Of a stretch of DNA of 15,846 nucleotides, positions 1-6,535 are shown piece after piece; position 1 is the first letter of the stretch, and the number at the start of each line of letters is the position of its first letter. A model generated the notes under the pieces. The model saw nothing but the letters and a program-made list of their open reading frames with translations, made no database searches and had not been told where the DNA came from. The stretch comes from Oscillospiraceae bacterium. Lineage in GTDB: Bacteria; Bacillota; Clostridia; Oscillospirales; Ruminococcaceae. The position numbers and the translations under genes are program-made. The stretch spans positions 1 to 15,846 of the forward strand of contig JAGBFZ010000275.1 of the NCBI GenBank assembly GCA_018110855.1, in the 5' to 3' direction.

Positions 1-944
1 AGGAGGTATTTGTTCTCGTTGAGCTGAGAGCACGTTTTGACGAGGAAAACAACATTGAGTGGTCAAAGCGCCTTGAAAGAGCGGGCTGCAAGGTAATGTA
101 CGGCCCCGAAAATCTCAAAGTCCATTCCAAGCTTATGCTCATAACCCGCAAAAACGGAAACGAGCTTCAGCACATCACTCAGATAGGCACAGGAAACTAC
201 AACGAAAAGACCTCCGAGCTTTACACCGACCTTTCCCTTATGACCGCAGACCCGCAGATAGGCGAGGAAGCGGGAACTGTTTTCAATGCCCTTTCCATCG
301 GAAATCTTGTGGAGAATACCTCTCACCTGCTTGTAGCTCCCCTGTCGCTCCAGAATAAGATAATCGACTTTATCGACGAGGAGATATCTGCCGCAAGGAG
401 CGGAGAAAGCGGCTATATCGGTCTCAAGCTCAATTCCCTAACGGATAAGGTACTTATCGACAAGCTTATCGAAGCAAGCTGCGCAGGCGTTAAGATAGAA
501 ATGGTCATAAGAGGAATATGCTGCCTTGTTGCGGGAGTAAAGGGCATGACGGAAAACATCACCGTCAGAAGCATTGTGGGCAGATATCTTGAGCATTCGA
601 GAATATACATATTCGGCAGCGGAGACAGACAGCGAATATTCATTTCCTCCGCCGACTTCATGACACGAAACACGATCAGGAGAGTAGAGGTAGCCGCTCC
701 CGTAAGATCTCCCCTTCTGCGTGAAAGAATTCTCCATATCTTCGATATTATGATGAAGGACAACCTCAAAGCAAGGATACAGCTCCCCGACGGCAGCTAT
801 GAACGCATATGCCCCGCAGAGGGAGAAACGCCCCTTTCGGCGCAGCAGTATTTCATTGACGAAGCCGCAGAGGCAGCAACAAAGTGCGCTCTGAAAAAGC
901 CTGTTAAGGTCAAGGTAAGAAAGCGCAGGATATCCCGTATATGA
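1..944 (+). CDS. ppk1: Polyphosphate kinase 1, C-terminal part (5' end outside window)
   Basis: PPK1 reversibly moves the gamma phosphate of ATP onto a polyphosphate chain, storing phosphate and energy in the cytoplasm. The reading frame is open from the first full codon at base 3, and about 314 residues are present; the family is usually about 700, so more than half lies upstream. The fragment begins with the conserved VELRARFDEENNIEW stretch. Next comes LKVHSKL, whose histidine (fragment residue 41) matches the catalytic, autophosphorylated His435 of the E. coli enzyme. It is followed by GTGNYNEKTSELYTDLSLMT, by RYLEHSRIYIF with the second conserved histidine (residue 198, matching His592), and by FISSADFMTRN. 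All of these are PPK1 hallmarks, and both histidines are intact. The C-terminal 30 residues are lysine/arginine-rich. The gene ends in a strong terminator, so it is not cotranscribed with what follows. Its position near a pst-pho operon fits a phosphate role. The family call is close to certain. Confidence 0.96.
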   Translation, partial: EVFVLVELRARFDEENNIEWSKRLERAGCKVMYGPENLKVHSKLMLITRKNGNELQHITQIGTGNYNEKTSELYTDLSLMTADPQIGEEAGTVFNALSIGNLVENTSHLLVAPLSLQNKIIDFIDEEISAARSGESGYIGLKLNSLTDKVLIDKLIEASCAGVKIEMVIRGICCLVAGVKGMTENITVRSIVGRYLEHSRIYIFGSGDRQRIFISSADFMTRNTIRRVEVAAPVRSPLLRERILHIFDIMMKDNLKARIQLPDGSYERICPAEGETPLSAQQYFIDEAAEAATKCALKKPVKVKVRKRRISRI

Positions 945-951
945 TAAAAGA

Positions 952-991
952 ATCCCCGACCCGTAATGCTTCATTTGCACGGGTCGGGGAT
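952..991. terminator. Two-way intrinsic terminator between ppk1 and the GGDEF gene
   Basis: A perfect 13-bp stem (ATCCCCGACCCGT at 952-964, ACGGGTCGGGGAT at 979-991) encloses a 14-base loop. T-rich sequence follows on both strands: ATTATTATCTT on the plus strand and ATTCTTTTATC on the minus strand. It starts 8 bases after the ppk1 stop and ends 5 bases before the stop of the convergent gene, so one hairpin probably serves both transcripts. Confidence 0.9.
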
Positions 992-995
992 ATTA

Positions 996-2069
996 TTATC
1001 TTCGTGAACGTCTGTCATGTCCTCTCTGCTCATAGTAAAGCCGCTTGACCTTGTACATTTCGCTCTCTGCGCTTCTGATAAGCTCTTCCATGCTAAGCCC
1101 CTCTTTAAGACGGACATCTATTCCCACCGAGATATGATAGGTCTCTTTTTCGGCAGCCTGTGTGATAAGCTCTGTCCGTCTTTCAGCCTCGCTTCGGTCA
1201 ATATCCGCAGCAAATGCCACAAATTCGTCTCCGCCGATACGGAAGGTGCTTTCACCGAACTGTTTATTAAGCTCGTCCGCAATGAACTTTAACATTCTGT
1301 CGCCCATCTCATGTCCCTGCGAATTATTCAGCTCATGCAGCCCGTTCACATCAATGTAAATGCAGGAAACAGATCTTTCTGCGGTTTCGGGGAATGAAGG
1401 AAAGCTTTTCTCATAGGAATTTCTGTTGTGAAGTCCCGTAAGAAGGTCAATTTCGCTTAAAACCAGAGTCTTTCGCTCAAAAATAAACCTTTCGCATTTA
1501 ACGCTCATCATATAGGAGCTGACAATAGCACTGATAGCGCCGAAAATACAGCCGTCCATAATATCAGCCTCTGTCAGGGAAGCAGTTTTAACCGCTGCGG
1601 AGACAGCAGAGAATACTGCAATATAGAATACAATAGTTGCAGTCATTCTTATGGGTCTGTCCGTAAAAAGCATGGGAATTGTAAGAAGCAGCGCAATAAA
1701 TGTTGTGGATATTTTATCGGGATTCTTCACAGTACCGAGGATTATGCCGAAGATAAACAAAACGCTTATAAAGGTATAGACGCAGAAAAGCGTCAGCTTC
1801 GGGCGCTTTTCACCGAACAGCTGCGAAACGATCAGGATCGCCGCAATGATACCCATTGACCCGAGGTATAACATTCTGTTAGATTCTATTTCCTCAATAG
1901 AAAAAGACAGCACCGTCATTACCATCAGGAACACTGCCGAAACAACGGAAAACACAGTAAGATTCTGCCTGTTGCTTCTATGTATCTCTCCTGAAATATT
2001 CCTGTAATCCTCTGCGGAAACACCGCCGCAAAAAAGCAGCTCTCCCAGCTTCTTTTTAAAATCAGACAT
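996..2069 (-). CDS. Membrane-anchored GGDEF protein, probable diguanylate cyclase
   Basis: The likely role is making cyclic di-GMP from two GTP, in response to a signal at or in the membrane. The 357-residue protein has about six hydrophobic segments (roughly residues 36-56, 67-85, 91-113, 121-135, 141-160 and 171-190) and then a GGDEF domain from about 205 to the end. That domain shows DLLTGLHNRNSYE (208-220), YIDVNGLHELNNSQGHEMGD (239-256) with the metal-binding aspartate D240, and an intact IGGDEF at 278-283, so it should be catalytically competent. The RxxD product-inhibition site normally placed before GGDEF is absent: the aligned residues read QFGE. The membrane part matches no sensor family I can name. 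The start at 2069 is supported by TAAGGAGA (2078-2085) and by a sigmaA-type promoter upstream. It is transcribed alone, converging on ppk1. The extreme C-terminus is basic (GHDRRSRR). Confidence 0.88.
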   Translation of the reverse strand: MSDFKKKLGELLFCGGVSAEDYRNISGEIHRSNRQNLTVFSVVSAVFLMVMTVLSFSIEEIESNRMLYLGSMGIIAAILIVSQLFGEKRPKLTLFCVYTFISVLFIFGIILGTVKNPDKISTTFIALLLTIPMLFTDRPIRMTATIVFYIAVFSAVSAAVKTASLTEADIMDGCIFGAISAIVSSYMMSVKCERFIFERKTLVLSEIDLLTGLHNRNSYEKSFPSFPETAERSVSCIYIDVNGLHELNNSQGHEMGDRMLKFIADELNKQFGESTFRIGGDEFVAFAADIDRSEAERRTELITQAAEKETYHISVGIDVRLKEGLSMEELIRSAESEMYKVKRLYYEQRGHDRRSRR

Positions 2070-2107
2070 GACCCTGATCTCCTTACGGTAAATGTAAATT
2101 ATATTTT

Positions 2108-2136
2108 ATTATAACAAATTATGAAGAAAAAGTCAA
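2108..2136 (-). promoter_or_regulatory. SigmaA-type promoter of the GGDEF gene
   Basis: Reading the minus strand, TTGACT (2136-2131) and TATAAT (2113-2108) are separated by exactly 17 bases. This is near consensus. It lies about 40 bases upstream of the GGDEF start codon, with the ribosome site in between. No operator is visible in it. Confidence 0.8.
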
Positions 2137-2173
2137 TCGTCCCGAAAAATTTCATAAACCGAGAAGAAAAATA

Positions 2174-2202
2174 TTGCAAAATTCTTCGATATATAGTATA
2201 AT
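2174..2202 (+). promoter_or_regulatory. SigmaA-type promoter of the FtsA-like gene
   Basis: TTGCAA (2174-2179) and TATAAT (2197-2202) are 17 bases apart, followed by a ribosome site AAGGA (2231-2235) and ATG at 2245. The transcript would start near 2209, giving a leader of about 35 bases. The -35 box stands 37 bases from that of the divergent GGDEF promoter. Confidence 0.75.
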
Positions 2203-2244
2203 ATAGATAATACTTCTGAATTTATTTATAAAGGAATGATATAA

Positions 2245-4413
2245 ATGCCGAACAGCAAAGCTTCGGGCTCTTCTGTGATGCGCAAGGCTCAGAAAACTCC
2301 CCAGGGGGAGAATGACATTTTCGCCCTTGATATAGGCACCCGAAACGTGGTAGGCGTTATCGGTCATATGGACGACGGAGTTTTCGTGGTGACTGACGCT
2401 TATTCCGTTCCCCATATCCGCCGTGCCATGCTGGACGGTCAGATAGAGGATATTGTGGAGACCGCAAGGATAGTGGGCAAGGTGAAGTCCGCTCTTGAGG
2501 AAAAGTCGGGAATGATACTTTCCAAGGTCGCCATAGCCGCCGCAGGACGTGCGCTTAAAACCAGACGAGCTTCTCTTGAGACAGAACTTGACGGCAAGGA
2601 GAGCATAACCGAAAATATGCTCAAGTCGCTGGAGCTTGAAGCCGTTGCAACGGCTCAGTCCGAGCTTGACAAGGAAAACACAGCCGAGGGCGTTCCCTTT
2701 TACTGCGTGGGTCATACCGTAGTCAAGTACGCTCTGGACGATTATCCCATAAAGAGCCTTCTGGGGCATAAGGGAAAGAAGGTCTCCATCGAGCTTATCG
2801 CCGCATTTCTCCCGGGGCTTGTGGTGGAGAGTCTTTACACCGTTATGGACATGAACGACTTGGATGTATGCAGCCTTACCCTTGAGCCTATCGCCGCCAT
2901 GAACGTAATAATCCCCCCCGAGGTTCGGCTCATAAATATCGCCCTTGTGGATATCGGCGCAGGAACTACCGATATTGCCGTTTCCAGAGGCGGCAGCATC
3001 GTGGCATATGCCATGGCTACCATCGCAGGCGACGAAATAACCGAGGAGATAATCCAGAAATACCTTGTGGATTTCGAGACCGCCGAAAGCATGAAGCTCA
3101 CTCCCCCCGAGCAGGACGTTGTGTTTACGGATATCTTAGGCTTTGAGCATAGTGTAAGCTCCGAGGAATTTTACTCAAGCCTGTTCCCCGCCGTGGAGCA
3201 GCTTGCGGACACCATTGCCGATAATGTACTTGAAGCAAACGGAGAAGCTCCCGCAGCAGTATTTCTTGTAGGCGGCGGCAGCCTTATCCCCGAGCTGTCA
3301 TCACTTGTGGCAGAGAAGCTGAACGTTCCCGAAAACCGTGTTGCCATCGGCGGACAGACCTACCGCAAGACCATTGATCTCAGCCATGTGGATATTTCGG
3401 GTCCCGAATATGTGACCCCCATCGGAATAGGCATAACAGCCATTCTCCAGAAGGGCTACGAGTTCTCGCAGGTAACGCTCAACGGCAGCAAGTTCCGCAT
3501 ATTCGACACCAAGACCATTACCGCCGCAGACGTGCTGATAAATGCAGGCTTCCAGACACCTCAGATAATCGGCAAATCGGGCAGAGGACTTATATTCACA
3601 TTAAACGGAGAGAAGCAGACTCTCCGAGGCGAGACCTCCGCTCCCGCACAGATAATGGTGAACGGTCTCCCCGCAGCGCTTGAATATACCGTAAAGCACG
3701 GAGACGTTATCGACTTCACACCCGCAACCATCGGAGCAAATGCCGCAGTTACCGTCAGCGATATAGCAGGCGAGGTGTTCAAGAAGAAGATAATAATCGA
3801 CGGCGAGGAATACTCCTTCGGCAAGACCGTCCGTGCCAACGGCACCATCGTAACAGGAAACTACAGCGTTCAGAATTATGATAATATTGAAATAGAAACT
3901 ATTGAGACGCTGGGAGACCTTATCCTCTCCCTGCCCTTTGACTGCTCACGCATCTCATTCTACAAAAATGACAGGCTTGTCAAGAATGACTACATACTTG
4001 AGGAAAATGATTCCTTCATTACGAAGGACAGAAAGGCATCGGGAGAAAATCTGCCCAATCAGGCAAGAGATATTGCCCTGAAGGACGAAAAGGCAAGCCG
4101 CACCGTTGAAACTCTTTCGGGAATCCCCATGACCGCTCCCGAGCCTGAGGTTCATCAGTCCGAAGCAGTACCCGAGCCGCAGGATCTGGCTGCGGGAAAC
4201 ATCATCGTCATTCTGAACGGAAAGCCCACCCCTCTCGAGAGCCGTTCCGACGGTTCTCCCCATGAGTTCATCGAGCTTATGGCACTTGCGGATATCGACA
4301 TCAGCGACCCACCTCCCGGCGGAAACATGATACTCACCATCAACGGCAAAAACGCTTCATTTATGGACATCATCAACGATGGCGACAGTATTGTTATCAA
4401 ATGGGATAAGTGA
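2245..4413 (+). CDS. FtsA/actin-like ATPase with a beta-grasp-rich C-terminal half
   Basis: This 722-residue protein carries an FtsA-type actin-fold ATPase in residues 25-410. Visible are phosphate loop 1 (ALDIGTRNVVGVIG, 27-40), the FtsA-like inserted subdomain (about 85-200), phosphate loop 2 (ALVDIGAGTTDIAV, 233-246) and the adenosine motif (VFLVGGGSLIPEL, 339-351). True FtsA is about 420 residues and ends in a short amphipathic membrane helix. This one instead continues for about 310 residues. That tail has small beta-rich units with an NG...GD.I pattern (about 448-495 and 652-720), which I read as ThiS/ubiquitin-like beta-grasp folds. A Pro/Glu-rich linker (about 595-650) separates the last unit. 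No signal peptide or membrane segment is seen. Long FtsA-like proteins of this type occur in Clostridia as far as I recall; their job is not established. A role in division, envelope or scaffold assembly is an inference. It has its own promoter and terminator. The start has a good ribosome site. Confidence 0.8.
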   Translation: MPNSKASGSSVMRKAQKTPQGENDIFALDIGTRNVVGVIGHMDDGVFVVTDAYSVPHIRRAMLDGQIEDIVETARIVGKVKSALEEKSGMILSKVAIAAAGRALKTRRASLETELDGKESITENMLKSLELEAVATAQSELDKENTAEGVPFYCVGHTVVKYALDDYPIKSLLGHKGKKVSIELIAAFLPGLVVESLYTVMDMNDLDVCSLTLEPIAAMNVIIPPEVRLINIALVDIGAGTTDIAVSRGGSIVAYAMATIAGDEITEEIIQKYLVDFETAESMKLTPPEQDVVFTDILGFEHSVSSEEFYSSLFPAVEQLADTIADNVLEANGEAPAAVFLVGGGSLIPELSSLVAEKLNVPENRVAIGGQTYRKTIDLSHVDISGPEYVTPIGIGITAILQKGYEFSQVTLNGSKFRIFDTKTITAADVLINAGFQTPQIIGKSGRGLIFTLNGEKQTLRGETSAPAQIMVNGLPAALEYTVKHGDVIDFTPATIGANAAVTVSDIAGEVFKKKIIIDGEEYSFGKTVRANGTIVTGNYSVQNYDNIEIETIETLGDLILSLPFDCSRISFYKNDRLVKNDYILEENDSFITKDRKASGENLPNQARDIALKDEKASRTVETLSGIPMTAPEPEVHQSEAVPEPQDLAAGNIIVILNGKPTPLESRSDGSPHEFIELMALADIDISDPPPGGNMILTINGKNASFMDIINDGDSIVIKWDK

Positions 4414-4441
4414 TCCCTATTCTTTCTTAATATCAAATTCA

Positions 4442-4484
4442 GATTCCCCCACCGATAAATATTTCGGAGGGGGAATCGTTTTTT
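4442..4484 (+). terminator. Intrinsic terminator of the FtsA-like gene
   Basis: GATTCCCCC (4442-4450) pairs with GGGGGAATC (4469-4477). An inner CCGA/TCGG pair is set off by one A-A mismatch. Six T follow at 4479-4484. It lies 28 bases after the stop codon and isolates this gene from the pst operon. Confidence 0.93.
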
Positions 4485-4495
4485 AATCCTATAAT

Positions 4496-4608
4496 TTTAC
4501 ATAAAATTCACTTTACGGGTAATATAATTAAGGCAAATACAACCCCAGCTGATTTTACCCCAATTTTACAAAAGCCCGGTTTTGGATTTTACATTGGGGG
4601 TGTATTAT
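4496..4608 (+). promoter_or_regulatory. pst operon control region with PhoP-box-like TTTAC repeats
   Basis: TTTAC occurs on this strand at 4496, 4512, 4554, 4565 and 4588, again at 4667, and inverted (GTAAA) at 4643 and 4650. Three copies extend to TTTACA, close to the Bacillus PhoP consensus TT(A/C/T)A(C/T)A. The steps 4554 to 4565 (11 bases) and 4565 to 4588 (23) are near whole helical turns. TTTACA at 4496 is also 11 bases from TTCACT at 4507. A TATTAT -10 box lies at 4603-4608 with only a poor -35 (TTTTGG, 4580-4585; 17-base spacer), as expected of an activator-dependent promoter. An inverted repeat CCCCAAT/ATTGGGG (4558-4564, 4593-4599) brackets the proximal boxes. A second possible promoter is TTTACA (4496-4501) with TAATAT (4520-4525). 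Control by the PhoP encoded downstream is inferred. Confidence 0.65.
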
Positions 4609-4649
4609 AAAGATGTACCGCAGATAAGCGATAAAACGAATTGTAAAAC

Positions 4650-4671
4650 GTAAATCAAATGAATGATTTAC
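4650..4671 (+). repeat. Inverted repeat just before the pstS ribosome site
   Basis: GTAAATCA (4650-4657) and TGATTTAC (4664-4671) form a perfect 8-bp palindrome around a 6-base spacer. It ends 2 bases before AAAGGAAG, the pstS Shine-Dalgarno sequence. It could be a protein site made of two facing TTTAC half-sites, or a weak RNA hairpin in the leader. It contains the ATG at 4663, which is unlikely to be the pstS start. Confidence 0.5.
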
Positions 4672-4689
4672 CGAAAGGAAGATTTTAAG

Positions 4690-5613
4690 ATGAAAAACAC
4701 AGCAAGAAGATTTTTGGCTTTAGCAGCTGCAATGACCATGGCAGCAGCCTTCACAGCCTGCGGAGGAGCATCTGAGGGCGGAGCAGCACCTGCAGCAAGC
4801 AATGCTCCCGCAAGCAGCAGCTTTAAAAAGACCTCCGATATCGCCGTTATCTCAAGAGAGGACGGCTCGGGAACAAGAGGAGCCTTTGTAGAGCTTTTCG
4901 GCGTTGAACAGAAAAATGACGCAGGTGAGAAGATTGACTATACTATCGACACAGCCGCGATCACACAGAGCACAGGCGTTATGAAGACCAGCGTTTCCCA
5001 GAACGAATATGCCATCGGCTATATCTCCCTCGGTTCTCTTGACGAAACCGTAAAAGCACTTAAAATTGACGGCGCGGAAGCTACTGTGGATAATATCAAA
5101 AACGGCAGCTATAAAATATCCCGTCCCTTCAATATCATAACCACAGCTAATGTATCCCCCCTTGCACAGGATTTCATTGACTTTATCATGTCCGCAGACG
5201 GACAGGCAGTGATCGAGGGAGAGAAATATATCCCCGTATCCGACGCTCCCGCATATTCGGGAACAAAGCAGAGCGGAACGATAACCGTAGCAGGCTCCTC
5301 CTCGGTTACACCCGTAATGGAAAAGCTCAAGGAAGCATATGTGGCAGTAAATCCCGATGTGACCGTTGAAGTAAACCAGAGTGACTCCACCACAGGCGTA
5401 AACAGTGCAGTTGAAGGCATATGCGATATCGGAATGGCTTCAAGAGAATTGAAAGACAGCGAGACCGAAAAGGGCGCATTATCAACCGTTATCGCAATGG
5501 ACGGCATCACCGTTATCGTAAGCAATGACAACCCCGCAGAAGAGCTTTCAGCAGAAGAGGTCAAGGATATCTACACAGGCAAGATAACCACATGGGAATC
5601 TCTTGTTGACTAA
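4690..5613 (+). CDS. pstS: Phosphate-binding lipoprotein PstS, circularly permuted type
   Basis: PstS is the extracellular receptor that delivers phosphate to the PstCAB transporter. The 307-residue protein has a lipoprotein signal (MKNTARRF, a hydrophobic stretch, then FTAC with lipidated Cys24) and a Gly/Ala/Ser linker to about 45. The halves are in swapped order compared with E. coli or Bacillus PstS. The part normally C-terminal comes first: REDGSGTR at 56-63, AIGYISLGSLDETVKALKIDG at 108-128 and YIPV at 180-183. The part normally N-terminal follows: TITVAGSSSVTPVMEKL at 197-213, DIGMASREL at 246-254 and YTGKITTW at 295-302. Both sets of phosphate-contact motifs are kept, so it should work. 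Pneumococcal PstS has, as I recall, the same order. I chose ATG 4690 over the in-frame ATG 4663, because it has AAAGGAAG (4674-4681) 8 bases ahead and gives a clean signal peptide. It is the first gene of the operon. Confidence 0.95.
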   Translation: MKNTARRFLALAAAMTMAAAFTACGGASEGGAAPAASNAPASSSFKKTSDIAVISREDGSGTRGAFVELFGVEQKNDAGEKIDYTIDTAAITQSTGVMKTSVSQNEYAIGYISLGSLDETVKALKIDGAEATVDNIKNGSYKISRPFNIITTANVSPLAQDFIDFIMSADGQAVIEGEKYIPVSDAPAYSGTKQSGTITVAGSSSVTPVMEKLKEAYVAVNPDVTVEVNQSDSTTGVNSAVEGICDIGMASRELKDSETEKGALSTVIAMDGITVIVSNDNPAEELSAEEVKDIYTGKITTWESLVD

Positions 5614-5622
5614 TCTGATATG

Positions 5623-5667
5623 AGAGGAGCGTTCCGCTTCCCAAAAAGAAGCGGAACGAATTTTATT
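5623..5667 (+). promoter_or_regulatory. pstC ribosome site with a hairpin between Shine-Dalgarno and start; pstS-pstC junction
   Basis: A strong Shine-Dalgarno sequence, AGAGGAG (5623-5629), is followed at once by a perfect 11-bp hairpin: CGTTCCGCTTC at 5630-5640, a 7-base loop, and GAAGCGGAACG at 5648-5658. Nine bases later comes ATG 5668. Linearly the SD is 38 bases from the start, too far to work; with the hairpin folded the gap is 9 bases, which is ideal. No other good SD precedes any candidate pstC start. The hairpin is followed only by AATTTTATT, so it is a weak terminator at best. It may also protect the 3' end of pstS mRNA, giving more PstS than PstC. Confidence 0.65.
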
Positions 5668-6522
5668 ATGAATAATTTCAAAGAAAAAGCCATGCATATT
5701 GTTTTCGCCGCATCTGCCTGCATATCCATACTTGCGGTAGCTCTGATATGCATATTCCTCTTTGCAAACGGTATCCCCGCAATCGGAAAGATAGGCGTGG
5801 GAGAATTTCTCACAGGCAGGCAGTGGAAGCCCTCAAATGATATTTACGGCATATTTCCCATGATAATCGGCAGTCTCTATGTAACAGCGGGAGCCATAAT
5901 CATAGGCGTACCCATCGGAATACTCACCGCCGTTTTCATGGCGCACTTCTGTCCCGACAGCATATATAAGGTAATAAAGCCTGCCATAGACCTTCTCGCA
6001 GGAATACCCTCCGTAGTGTACGGCTTTTTCGGTCTGATGGTGATAGTACCGCTTATCAGAAAGCTTTTTGGCGGAAACGGAACAAGTATGCTTGCCGCCT
6101 CCATAGTTCTCGGCATAATGATACTCCCCACCATAATCGGCGTTTCGGAAAGCGCCATAAGAGCAGTTCCCGAAAGCTATTACGAAGGCTCCTTGGGACT
6201 TGGCGCAAGCCATGAAAGAAGCGTGTTTTTCGCAGTTCTCCCTGCGGCAAAATCGGGCATTTTGGCAGCAGTTATCCTCGGTATAGGACGTGCAGTGGGC
6301 GAGACCATGGCTGTGGTAATGGTTGCGGGAAATCAGGCTATCCTCCCCGAAAAGCTCACTCAGGGCGTGAGAACAATGACGGCGAATATCGTCCTTGAGA
6401 TGGGCTATGCCGCAGATCTCCACAGAGAAGCCCTTATCGCAACAGCAGTGGTGCTTTTCGTGTTCATTCTCATCATCAACCTCACCTTCTCAGTAATCAA
6501 AAGGAAAACCTCAGACAATTGA
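5668..6522 (+). CDS. pstC: Phosphate ABC transporter permease PstC
   Basis: PstC is one of the two membrane subunits forming the phosphate channel. The 284-residue protein has six hydrophobic segments (about 11-33, 65-91, 108-130, 139-160, 197-219 and 255-277). The cytoplasmic EAA coupling loop is at about 173-202 (EGSLGLGASHERSVFFAVLP), followed by GIGRAVGETMAVVMVAGN, typical of PstC. Length is close to the family norm. The frame extends upstream to ATG 5620, but that would encode a basic 16-residue extension running through a perfect hairpin, with no SD ahead of it. ATG 5668 is preferred, using the hairpin-bridged SD described separately. It lies 54 bases after pstS and 13 before pstA, in the same transcript. 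Confidence 0.95.
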   Translation: MNNFKEKAMHIVFAASACISILAVALICIFLFANGIPAIGKIGVGEFLTGRQWKPSNDIYGIFPMIIGSLYVTAGAIIIGVPIGILTAVFMAHFCPDSIYKVIKPAIDLLAGIPSVVYGFFGLMVIVPLIRKLFGGNGTSMLAASIVLGIMILPTIIGVSESAIRAVPESYYEGSLGLGASHERSVFFAVLPAAKSGILAAVILGIGRAVGETMAVVMVAGNQAILPEKLTQGVRTMTANIVLEMGYAADLHREALIATAVVLFVFILIINLTFSVIKRKTSDN

Positions 6523-6535
6523 AAGGAAAATTTCA

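Noticed and set aside
2152..2769. A 205-codon minus-strand frame opposite the FtsA-like gene
   Set aside because: It overlaps a well-supported gene and its promoter, and shows no recognisable motifs.
4663..4689. Upstream ATG giving PstS nine extra residues
   Set aside because: It lies within a palindrome before the SD, has no ribosome site and would spoil the lipoprotein signal.
5630..5667. The pstS-pstC hairpin as a full terminator
   Set aside because: The tract after the stem is AATTTTATT, too weak for efficient termination, and pstC has no promoter of its own. Partial termination remains possible.
5833..6423. A 196-codon open frame on the minus strand opposite pstC
   Set aside because: It is a shadow of a gene with clear PstC motifs. 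The predicted protein is rich in Cys, His and Tyr without any domain, and no ribosome site or promoter fits.
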